NCBI GenBank assembly: GCA_024280755.1
Contig: JAJRPN010000014.1
Location: forward strand, 1-43,198
DNA from: Planctomycetota bacterium
GTDB taxonomy: Bacteria; Planctomycetota; Phycisphaerae; Phycisphaerales; UBA1924
Reading direction: 5' to 3'
Length of the DNA stretch: 43,198 nucleotides
The notes under the pieces were generated by a model that saw only the letters and a program-made list of their open reading frames with translations, did no database searches and was not told the DNA's origin. A program made the position numbers and the translations under genes. This document shows positions 32,523-39,240 of this stretch, in pieces. Numbering within the stretch: position 1 is the first letter of the stretch; each line of letters begins with the position of its first letter.

Positions 32523-32972
32523 TTATAAAACCAAAATAGTCGCGTGCATCGATCGGCGTTCTTCGCTCTGCTCAAAATCAACTGCGTCTTGATAGACACA
32601 GGCAAATATCTCAGCAGGCTGCGTCAACGCACACCATTCAAGAACCGTAGGCTCACAGATCGGCACCCAACTCACATGCGCCAAAGCATCCGCTCTGCAC
32701 ACATTCGAAAGCGATACAACCTGCCCATACAACTCATCAACACAAGGCATCTGCGAACAAACACTCGCCAAGGCATTCGATGACTCATTGACAACCAGAT
32801 CGCACCCGTCGTCAACATCACCGCCACACGATCCTTCGCTGACCAACTCAATATGCGTCGAGCCGTTGTCATCATAACACACAACCACCCGACCGTGCCC
32901 AACCACAATCACCATCGTCTGAGCGATAATGAGCAGCCAAGCAAAAACAGAATGTTGAATCAGGGCCTTCAT
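32523..32972 (-). CDS. Small exported Cys-rich protein heading efflux operon 1
   Basis: 149 residues. An N-terminal hydrophobic segment (about 9-27) acts as signal peptide or anchor, followed by G-H-G-R-V-V-V-C-Y-D-D-N-G-S-T-H-I-E. Nine further Cys are spread through the mature part, including M-P-C-V-D-E. The C-terminus is R-R-S-M-H-A-T-I-L-V-L. The protein at 35822-36244, which heads the second operon, has the same outline: V-V-I-C-L-G-S-D, later C-G-C-I-D-I, and a C-terminal ...T-R-L-I-L. Both are upstream of the channel gene on the same strand. A role in periplasmic metal sensing or delivery is my inference; no database family is named here. The gap to the channel gene is 75 bases. Confidence 0.7.
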   Translation of the reverse strand: MKALIQHSVFAWLLIIAQTMVIVVGHGRVVVCYDDNGSTHIELVSEGSCGGDVDDGCDLVVNESSNALASVCSQMPCVDELYGQVVSLSNVCRADALAHVSWVPICEPTVLEWCALTQPAEIFACVYQDAVDFEQSEERRSMHATILVL

Positions 32973-33030
32973 GTCTGATCAGAGTCTAGACACATGTCCA
33001 CCCAAGGATCCACTAAAACATTAATTTGAC

Positions 33031-33056
33031 ACAAAGCCCGAAAAATCGGGCTTTGT
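33031..33056. terminator. Perfect 11-bp hairpin
   Basis: ACAAAGCCCGA and its exact inverse with a 4-base loop (AAAA). It lies between the coiled-coil gene (which reads toward it) and the small Cys-rich gene. It is a likely terminator for the former; the downstream minus-strand sequence is AT-rich (TCAAATTAATGTTTT) but has no long T-run at once. Confidence 0.55.
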
Positions 33057-33196
33057 GAGCATGTAATCCGGTAGATCGACCAGTGTTGATTCAATGACGG
33101 AGGACATCATCGATGATCGACCAGTTGTCGTGAGTCGTATTCACTACCAGGTACCCACCCGGCGTCGGATCATATCTTTGAATCAATTGGCTGGGT

Positions 33197-33466
33197 TTAG
33201 TCTGCACCCTCAGCGTTGTTGTCGAGCATGTTGCGGAGGTACTTATTCTCCCGGCGGGTCGCTTCGAGATCAAACACAAGATACTTCACACTCAAACGAA
33301 GATGATCGAGCGAATCTTGAAGCTCAACAATCGTCTTTTTCATCCGCTGATGGCGGGTATTGGTTTCAGTTGCCAGCTGAGCGAGCTTAGGGCGATCTGA
33401 TTCTGGGAGGGTTTCGATCTGCTCGAGGAGGTTGGCGAGGCGTGCTTGGAAGTCGTTTTCTTTCAT
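33197..33466 (-). CDS. Small coiled-coil protein
   Basis: 89 residues, nearly all helical. Heptads run through 'RMKKTIVELQDSLDHLRLSV' and 'FDLEATRRENKYLRNML', so it should form a parallel coiled coil. Arg/Glu-rich, no membrane part, cytoplasmic. The phrase 'LRLSVKYLVFDLEATRREN' is highly reminiscent of a small protein common in planctomycetes and relatives whose job is unknown. AAGGGAA about eight bases before ATG gives a good ribosome site. Confidence 0.8.
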   Translation of the reverse strand: MKENDFQARLANLLEQIETLPESDRPKLAQLATETNTRHQRMKKTIVELQDSLDHLRLSVKYLVFDLEATRRENKYLRNMLDNNAEGAD

Positions 33467-33485
33467 GGCTGATTCCCTTTTCTTT

Positions 33486-33741
33486 TCAGATTTGGTTTCG
33501 TGTCTCAGTATGTCTAAGCATGTCTAAGCATGTCGCAGGTTTGTCCTGCCATGCCAAGAGGTGTTGCACACCAAGGGCCAACGCCCTGTGCCACTCGCGG
33601 GAAAATGAGCGCACGAAGACCAAAGCCCGATAAAAGCCCCATCCGTAGGGTCCGAGCAGTCCGTTTGAGACATCCATGAAGTTTTCGATGCTCCCCGATC
33701 CTTCGAGGCGCGTGTCCGGCTGTGCCGGATGTTGCCAAAGC
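33486..33741. other. 256-base structured intergenic segment, probably repeat-derived
   Basis: Several frames are open here but none has a ribosome site or family resemblance. Features are a decamer tandem repeat TGTCTAAGCA (33511-33530, with degenerate neighbours), an imperfect hairpin around CAGGTTTGTCCTG (33536-33548) flanked by GCATG and CATGC, and the small hairpin TCCGGCTGTGCCGGA (33717-33731). It separates the DUF3553 gene from the coiled-coil gene on the same strand. Confidence 0.45.
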
Positions 33742-34365
33742 TCAACGCCTGCGGTGCAGTTTCTGCAACGCCAACTTCGCTGCTGGCGGGGCATTCTCTC
33801 GAATCCGCACCAACTCTTCGACAGGGACAGTATTGGCATCCTTGACTACCTTGCCAAGGTGTGAACGAAGATTCATTTCGAACATCCGATAAAAATCCTC
33901 TAACTCGTGCCGATTGAACCTTCCCATCGGATCAGCCAACCCACATTGGGCAGCAGCCCAGTCTATGAGCGATCCCCCGATGCTGGTAAACCTATAAAGG
34001 CTCAGGGTCGCTTCGAGCCTTTGGGCGGGCGACGCAAACGGATCACGGGCGTTTTCGGGCATCTGGGTCATGATATCGAGGATCTCTCGATGCCCAGCAC
34101 TGGCGATCGGCAACGGGGCATGATGCTCTTCAATCATGGGTTTGATCGCATCTGCAACCTCAGAAGCGAGCTGAATCGGGGCGTATGCTGTGGAAATGGT
34201 CTTGAGCCCTGCCCGATCGAACCGGATCGTCAGCCTTTGGCAGGTCTTGCCCTCGTGTTTGAAGGCCGAAGCAGCAGAAATGGCCCCCGAGCCCCATTCG
34301 GGCTTGCCGGTATGAATCACCCGATCGCCGAGCGTAAAGAGTGATGTAGAAACTGGTATAGCCAT
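33742..34365 (-). CDS. DUF3553 domain protein
   Basis: 207 residues. The N-terminal 55 residues match the DUF3553 pattern: 'LGDRVIHTGKPEWGSGAI' ... 'RLTIRFDRAGLKTI', a small beta-barrel like those attached to UvrD/CarD-type proteins and thought to bind RNA polymerase or DNA-linked partners. The C-terminal 120 residues are helical and unassigned. No signal peptide. ATG 34365 lacks a clear ribosome site. It diverges from rpoZ, so both share the 162-base gap 34366-34527. Confidence 0.8.
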   Translation of the reverse strand: MAIPVSTSLFTLGDRVIHTGKPEWGSGAISAASAFKHEGKTCQRLTIRFDRAGLKTISTAYAPIQLASEVADAIKPMIEEHHAPLPIASAGHREILDIMTQMPENARDPFASPAQRLEATLSLYRFTSIGGSLIDWAAAQCGLADPMGRFNRHELEDFYRMFEMNLRSHLGKVVKDANTVPVEELVRIRENAPPAAKLALQKLHRRR

Positions 34366-34527
34366 AGATATTGCTCGTATGTCTGGAGAAATCGAGTCTG
34401 ATCATAGGCTCCTACTGGTCTCAAACCCGGTTCAGGCCTAGACTTGTCGCCACAGAAAATGTGTCTCACCCGGTGTAGGTACGCGCATGACCCAAGCAAA
34501 CTGTGGCTATCAAAGTTAGGATATCAG

Positions 34528-34758
34528 ATGATCGAAGCCTTGAAGAGTGATGAAATCGTCGAAAAAATCGGTGGCAAGTTCAAGCTCTGTGCGCTCATCC
34601 AGCGCCGGCTCGTGCAACTTATGGACGGTGCCCGCCCGTTGGTCGCTCGCGATGGACGGACTGATCTCGAGATCGTCGTCGAAGAAATCATGCAAGACAA
34701 AATCACACTCGAGTTCATCGACAACGCACCGATCCCTCAAGAAGAAGCACTGCTCTAA
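34528..34758 (+). CDS. rpoZ: DNA-directed RNA polymerase omega subunit
   Basis: 76 residues. The omega core is evident: 'MIEALKSDEIVEKIGGKFKL' with the following 'ALIQRRLVQLMDGARPLV' (the conserved R-x-x-[EQ]-L-x-x-G-A-x-P segment), then an acidic stretch and 'EEIMQDKITLEF'. It helps assemble and stabilise RNA polymerase. ATG 34528 has TAGGA seven bases upstream; a longer in-frame start at 34444 would add non-homologous residues. The gene next to it, a CoaC-type flavoprotein, is a frequent neighbour of rpoZ in many bacteria. Confidence 0.9.
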   Translation: MIEALKSDEIVEKIGGKFKLCALIQRRLVQLMDGARPLVARDGRTDLEIVVEEIMQDKITLEFIDNAPIPQEEALL

Positions 34759-34794
34759 TCCAGCACTTCTGTTTCGATCGAGTTGAAAACTCAT

Positions 34795-35436
34795 ATGACT
34801 GATACAACACAACAAGGTTCAAGCGGTGCTTCTGAGCAAAACTCAGCGAGCGATTGGCTTGATCCTTCTTTCTTGCGCACACACTTCAAGAACAAATCAA
34901 TCCTCGTCGCCATCACCGGCGGCATCGCAGTCTACAAAACTTGCACCATCGTCTCGCGCCTCGCACAAGCTGGCGCACAAGTCACCGTCGCCATGACCCC
35001 TGCTGCTACCGAGTTCGTATCCCCCACTACTTTCCAAGCCTTATCGGGCAACCCGGTCTATACCTCATCATGGGAACACATCGAATCGCAAGACCCTCAG
35101 CATATTGCATTGGCCGACCGATGTGCTGCTGCGATTGTTGCTCCATGCACCATGAACACCCTCGCCAATCTGGTGCATGGCCAGACCAATGATGTAGTGA
35201 CCTTGATCTTGAGCGCGATCAACAAGCAGAAAACCCCAGTGCTTCTTGCCCCGGCAATGAACGACACCATGTGGAATCAACCCAGCACCCAGCGCAATGT
35301 ACAACTGGCGATTGATGACGGGTTCACCCTCGTTGGCCCGGGCGTCGGCTGGCAGGCGTGCCGACATTCTGGGACAGGCCGAATGAGCGAGCCCGAGGCT
35401 TGCATCGAGGCAATCGCCCACGCCCTCGAATCTTGA
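34795..35436 (+). CDS. coaC: Phosphopantothenoylcysteine decarboxylase (CoaC-type flavoprotein)
   Basis: 213 residues from ATG 34795 (an in-frame TTG at 34783 is less likely). An FMN-dependent HFCD-family enzyme of coenzyme A synthesis. Blocks: 'ILVAITGGIAVYKT' (FMN loop), catalytic His103 in 'QHIALADR', 'VAPCTMNTLANLVHG' in place of the P-A-S-A-N-T motif, 'LLAPAMNDTMW' (P-A-M-N-x-x-M), and 'WQACRHSGTGRM' with the catalytic Cys. It stops before the CoaB ligase domain, so here CoaB must be encoded elsewhere. It is 36 bases behind rpoZ and probably co-transcribed. Confidence 0.9.
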   Translation: MTDTTQQGSSGASEQNSASDWLDPSFLRTHFKNKSILVAITGGIAVYKTCTIVSRLAQAGAQVTVAMTPAATEFVSPTTFQALSGNPVYTSSWEHIESQDPQHIALADRCAAAIVAPCTMNTLANLVHGQTNDVVTLILSAINKQKTPVLLAPAMNDTMWNQPSTQRNVQLAIDDGFTLVGPGVGWQACRHSGTGRMSEPEACIEAIAHALES

Positions 35437-35564
35437 CCTAAGCCTTGATTGACCCGGGCCTTGATTGTTTTGAGCCTGGTTTCGAGTTGGTTTAAGCCAA
35501 GAGCGCGTCTAAACTCCCCGCTCAACCCGATTGGTGTGTACCCACGCTGATCAATATCTTATTT

Positions 35565-35651
35565 GGAGAGATGGCTGAGCGGTTGAAGGCGCACGATTGG
35601 AATTCGTGTGGGGGAGCAATCCCCTCGGGGGTTCGAATCCCCCTCTCTCCG
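35565..35651 (+). tRNA. tRNA-Ser (anticodon GGA)
   Basis: 87 bases. Acceptor arms GGAGAGA and TCTCTCC with discriminator G (typical for Ser). D-arm with GGTTGAAGGC, anticodon stem CACGA/TCGTG around TTGGAAT (anticodon GGA), a long variable arm as in class II tRNAs, and T-arm GGGGGTTCGAATCCCCC. CCA is not encoded. A T-run (TTTTTT) right behind acts as terminator. Confidence 0.96.
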
Positions 35652-35821
35652 TTTTTTGTACCAATCCCCATTTAGCAGCTTGGGGCTTTTATCAAAATAT
35701 AGAGATAGTTGGGAATAGTGTAAGGGTGATTGAGTATTTGTACGATGGAGCAAACATGAGGGCAGTATCGATTCGAGCCATCTGATCGATTTAGTCTGCG
35801 TTTGCATGCAACTTCCGTCCA

Positions 35822-36244
35822 ATGCTGAGGTATACTCCTTTCGTGTCCCATCGTCCACTTGCCATCCTTTTGATCATGCTCCTTGGTTTCCAGGGCCTTT
35901 TTAATGCTGTGGTCATATGCCTTGGTAGCGATCATGAATATGAGCCGACCAAAGTGGTCGCCGCTCACGATCTTGCCTGTGATCATGTGGAGGGTTGGCT
36001 TGGGCTGATACCCACTGACGATCATGGAGCGGAGTGCGGATGCATCGATATCGAGATCGGCACCATTGAGCTACTTGGTTTGCCCAGATCGGATTCTGGT
36101 TCGACGCAGGTGGCCCTTATTTTGCCAGCACCAGCTTGGATTGTCATGGAGTTGGGGCATGGCCCTCAATTGCCCTTGCCTAGGTTTGATCCGAGTGGCA
36201 AACAGCGGACTGCGATCATTTCCTCCACACGACTGATTCTCTAA
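35822..36244 (+). CDS. Small exported protein heading efflux operon 2 (relative of the protein at 32523-32972)
   Basis: 140 residues from ATG 35822, or 133 from GTG 35843, which has TATACT six bases upstream and may be the true leaderless start. Signal-type segment 'LAILLIMLLGFQGLFNAVVI' followed by C-L-G-S-D-H-E-Y-E-P, then His/Asp pairs, D-D-H-G-A-E-C-G-C-I-D-I, and a C-terminus T-R-L-I-L. The cysteines and acidic/His pairs suggest a periplasmic metal ligand set. It shares its outline with the first gene of operon 1, though overall identity is low. An 84-base gap with a long inverted repeat separates it from the channel gene. Confidence 0.7.
   Translation: MLRYTPFVSHRPLAILLIMLLGFQGLFNAVVICLGSDHEYEPTKVVAAHDLACDHVEGWLGLIPTDDHGAECGCIDIEIGTIELLGLPRSDSGSTQVALILPAPAWIVMELGHGPQLPLPRFDPSGKQRTAIISSTRLIL
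35831..35836 (+). promoter_or_regulatory. -10 hexamer near the start of efflux operon 2
   Basis: TATACT, then six bases, then GTG 35843 in the frame of the first operon gene. If active, it makes GTG 35843 a leaderless start and removes the ATG at 35822 from the transcript. Confidence 0.4.
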
Positions 36245-36248
36245 ATCT

Positions 36249-36315
36249 TATCTGAGTACGAATCGTGACCCGAGCAGCTTTGGCTGTCTTGGGCGGTTAG
36301 TCATTTACTCAGATA
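36249..36315 (+). promoter_or_regulatory. Nested inverted repeats in the leader before the operon 2 channel gene
   Basis: Outer stem TATCTGAGTA (36249-36258) and TACTCAGATA (36306-36315) is perfect. Inside, CCCgAGCAGC and GCTGtCTtGGG enclose the loop TTTG. The structure ends 13 bases before ATG 36329 and would cover or expose the only purine-rich ribosome site (TAGGAA). It might act as an RNA switch or an intercistronic processing site. Confidence 0.5.
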
Positions 36316-36328
36316 GGAATCTTATCTC

Positions 36329-37771
36329 ATGAACATCTCAATTTTTCCGCTGTTTCGGCGGGTGGTGCGGCCCTGTGTCGTCGCGGCGGTAGCTGGCGGC
36401 TTGCTCGGTGGCTGCCAAAACTATGAGCGGGCTCCGCTTGATCTCAGCTCTCATCGATCAGCGATCGAAACAAGACTCGATGCGGCTGAGCCGATCGGCG
36501 CATTCCTTGATCGGCTCATTGAATCAGGAACCAACGCCCCATCACGCTTTGACCTGAGCGACGGGTTGTCGGTCACGGAGGGTGAAGTCCTCGCGTTGTT
36601 CTACAACGCCGACTTGCGAATGGCACGGCTTCATGCCGGCGTTGCGCTTGCAGACTTCGAAACCGCAGGGCTCTGGGAAGACCCAGAGTTTGGTTTCGAT
36701 GGTGCCGAGATTCTCTCGCCTTCGGGGCCGTTTGAATCTGGGTTTACGCTGAGTCTCACGATCCCTGTATCTGGCCGATTGGCAGTGGCAAAGGATCGTG
36801 CAGGAGCCGCGTATGAGGCAGAACTCAGACGGATCATCGATGCGGAGTGGGCTACTCGTGCCCGTATTCGATCCGCCTGGGGGGCATGGACGGTTGCCGA
36901 CGCACGCGTTTGTCTTCTGAGCGAAGTGATCGAACAATTCGAACGGATCGGTACCATTACCGATCGGCTCGAAGCGGCTGGTGAACTCACGCGGGTCGAG
37001 GCACGCCTCGTTCGCGCTGAACTTTTGGAAACACGAGGCGTGCTTGCTCAGGCGGAGTTCGCGGCGATACAAGCCCGCGTGAATCTGCTCGGGTTGCTCG
37101 GCCTGTCGCCTTCCGTTGACATCAGCCTGCTCCCGTCACTGCAAGCTCTCGAAAGCATTGAGTTCGCCGATGAGTTGCAGCGGCTTGTAGAAGCCAACAC
37201 CTTGCTCGCCGTCCGTCGCGCGGAGTATCAAACCGCGGAGGAAACTCTTCGGTTGGAGATCCGCAAGCAATACCCAGATATCACGATCGGCGGCGGATAC
37301 GGCAGCGAGGATAACGATGACCGCCTGCTTCTTGGTCTGTCAATTCCGATTCCGATTCTCAACGCCAACCGGGCTGGGATTGCCGAAGCAAGAGCACAGC
37401 GCAAGGTTGCTCTCGCCGCAGCGGAAATCACCTTCGAACAGTTAGCGCGTGATCTTGCAACGACAAATGCAGCGATTCAGGCTTCTCGAAGCCAGCTCGA
37501 AGCATTTGAGACTTTACTGGTGCCGATGCTCGACGAACAGTTTCGAGAAGTGGAACAACTCATCGACATTGGCGAGGTCAATACCTTGATCCTGTTGGAA
37601 ACAGTATCTCGCCGCTTCGAAGCTAGAAGTCAACTACTCGATCTTCGCCTAGCCGAATTGAACGCGATTATCGAGCGAGCCCGGCTCCTCGGACCAGATC
37701 AGCCAAAGTCACCCGCACCTATTGAAAACGCCACAGACGACACATCCATTACCGAGGAGAATTCTCGATGA
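36329..37771 (+). CDS. Outer membrane efflux channel (TolC/CzcC type lipoprotein), operon 2
   Basis: 480 residues. Signal peptide with lipobox L-L-G-G-C. OEP-type coiled-coil repeats: 'SVTEGEVLALFYNADLRMAR', 'GLWEDPEFGFDG', 'GFTLSLTIPVSGRLAVAKDR', and in the second half 'KQYPDITIGGGYG' and 'LLLGLSIPIPILNANRAGIA'. It forms the exit duct of the tripartite pump. It is not closely similar to the operon 1 channel, so the two operons are not a recent duplication. Its stop overlaps the adaptor start (ATGA, four bases). Confidence 0.92.
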   Translation: MNISIFPLFRRVVRPCVVAAVAGGLLGGCQNYERAPLDLSSHRSAIETRLDAAEPIGAFLDRLIESGTNAPSRFDLSDGLSVTEGEVLALFYNADLRMARLHAGVALADFETAGLWEDPEFGFDGAEILSPSGPFESGFTLSLTIPVSGRLAVAKDRAGAAYEAELRRIIDAEWATRARIRSAWGAWTVADARVCLLSEVIEQFERIGTITDRLEAAGELTRVEARLVRAELLETRGVLAQAEFAAIQARVNLLGLLGLSPSVDISLLPSLQALESIEFADELQRLVEANTLLAVRRAEYQTAEETLRLEIRKQYPDITIGGGYGSEDNDDRLLLGLSIPIPILNANRAGIAEARAQRKVALAAAEITFEQLARDLATTNAAIQASRSQLEAFETLLVPMLDEQFREVEQLIDIGEVNTLILLETVSRRFEARSQLLDLRLAELNAIIERARLLGPDQPKSPAPIENATDDTSITEENSR

Positions 37772-39237
37772 ACACCATACATAAATCAATATCCATTGTT
37801 ATGACAGCATTGCCCATACTCTTCCTCTCGGCGTGTAGTGATCCCGATCCGGGCTCTGTGTCGCAGGTCGAACACGGTGAAGGAGATGGACACGAGCACG
37901 GCGAGGAAGCCATGCAAGCAGCAACAGACCGCGTTGCTATCCCATCGTCGGTTCGATCGAATCTCGGAATCAGCTTCATTAAGATTGAACGCAGGCGGAT
38001 CGAACAGACTCTTCGTGTGCCGGGCCGATTCGAGTATTTGCCAACGGCCCGTCGTGAATATAGGACCGCCGTCCCAGGCCGAATCGAGTTGTTCGTCGAG
38101 CAGTTTGAACGCGTCGAAGCTGGTGATGTTCTTTATCGAATTGACTCGCCTGCATGGCGAGAGACACAACAAAACCTCGCTGATGCGGAGTCCCAGATCC
38201 AGCGGCTCGGTGTCCGACTCAACACCTTCGGCCCGCTATTCGCAGCTCACGAACAACACGAGGAAAGCTTACACGAGAGCATTGTTGTATGGAACGAGCG
38301 TGTCGAGCAACTTCGAACCGTGCGTGAAGCAGGCGGTGGCCGCATTGACGCATTCACTCAAGCGAAGGCAGCCGTCGCGAGCAGCCGGGCCGAGCTTGCG
38401 AGTGTTCAGGAGAAAAAGGCTGAGTTGGGTGCCGATCGGCTGCAGACCAAAGCTGATCTTCAAGCTGGGCGGGTTCGATTGAACTATCTGCTCGATTCTG
38501 CTTCAGCTATCGTGTCGCTCGATCGAGAAAAACTCGCTGCGATAGTCGAAACAGATCAGGGCAGCAAACCTGGGTGGGCAGTGATTGATATGATCGAAGT
38601 TCGTGCGACTGAGGCGGGCGTTGTCGAAGCGTTCGGCCTGACAAATGGCTCTTGGGCCGATGAAAAAACTCCTGTCATGACTGTTGTGCAGCCGGAGCGA
38701 CTTCGGTTCCGAGCATCCGGACTTCAGAGTGACCTTGGTGTACTGCGAGAAGGTTTATTCGCTCGAATCGTCCCGCCGACACCGACGGTTGTTGGGCGAG
38801 CGGTGCCGTTGCAGGATACGATGGAGGGAATTCTGACGCTTGGCCTTGCCGGTGATCCCAACGACCGCACGCTTGAACTCTTTGTAGTCCCCGATGAACT
38901 CCAGGCCTGGGCTCGCCCGGGCGTGTCGGCTCAACTCGAAATTGTAACCGATGTGACCGCATCTCCTGAGTTGGCGATTCCTCTTGCCGCGATTCAGCGC
39001 GACGGTCTTACGCCGGTGATTTTCCTTCGGGCTTCCGACAATCCCAACGAAGCAATCCGTATGGAAGCAGACCTGGGCAAGGATGATGGCCGGTGGATCG
39101 CTTTGCTCAGTGGTGTTCGTGATGGCGACGAGATTGTCCTCGATGGGGCGTTCCAACTCATGTTGGCGACCAGCGGATCTATGCAGAAGGGCGGCCACTT
39201 TCACTCTGATGGCACCTTCCACGAAGGGGAGGACTAA
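37768..39237 (+). CDS. Efflux adaptor lipoprotein (CzcB type) with His-rich ends, operon 2
   Basis: 489 residues. Lipobox L-S-A-C after a short signal peptide. The mature N-terminus has H-G-E-G-D-G-H-E-H-G-E-E and the C-terminus H-F-H-S-D-G-T-F-H-E-G-E-D, both likely metal-binding. The barrel-sandwich opens with 'GRFEYLPTARREYRTAVPGR' and 'VEQFERVEAGDVLYRIDSPA', then a long coiled hairpin (about 130-230), and 'LAIPLAAIQRDGLTPVIFLR' near the end, the usual tail of CzcB/CusB adaptors. It links channel and pump. Three bases separate its stop from the pump gene. Confidence 0.92.
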   Translation: MNTIHKSISIVMTALPILFLSACSDPDPGSVSQVEHGEGDGHEHGEEAMQAATDRVAIPSSVRSNLGISFIKIERRRIEQTLRVPGRFEYLPTARREYRTAVPGRIELFVEQFERVEAGDVLYRIDSPAWRETQQNLADAESQIQRLGVRLNTFGPLFAAHEQHEESLHESIVVWNERVEQLRTVREAGGGRIDAFTQAKAAVASSRAELASVQEKKAELGADRLQTKADLQAGRVRLNYLLDSASAIVSLDREKLAAIVETDQGSKPGWAVIDMIEVRATEAGVVEAFGLTNGSWADEKTPVMTVVQPERLRFRASGLQSDLGVLREGLFARIVPPTPTVVGRAVPLQDTMEGILTLGLAGDPNDRTLELFVVPDELQAWARPGVSAQLEIVTDVTASPELAIPLAAIQRDGLTPVIFLRASDNPNEAIRMEADLGKDDGRWIALLSGVRDGDEIVLDGAFQLMLATSGSMQKGGHFHSDGTFHEGED

Positions 39238-39240
39238 GCC

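Noticed and set aside
33091..33196. Short minus-strand frame ending N-W-S-I-I-D-D-V-L-R-H downstream of the coiled-coil gene
   Set aside because: The text looks protein-like, but there is no start with a ribosome site outside the coiled-coil gene and no continuation. At most it is a remnant; kept out for lack of support.
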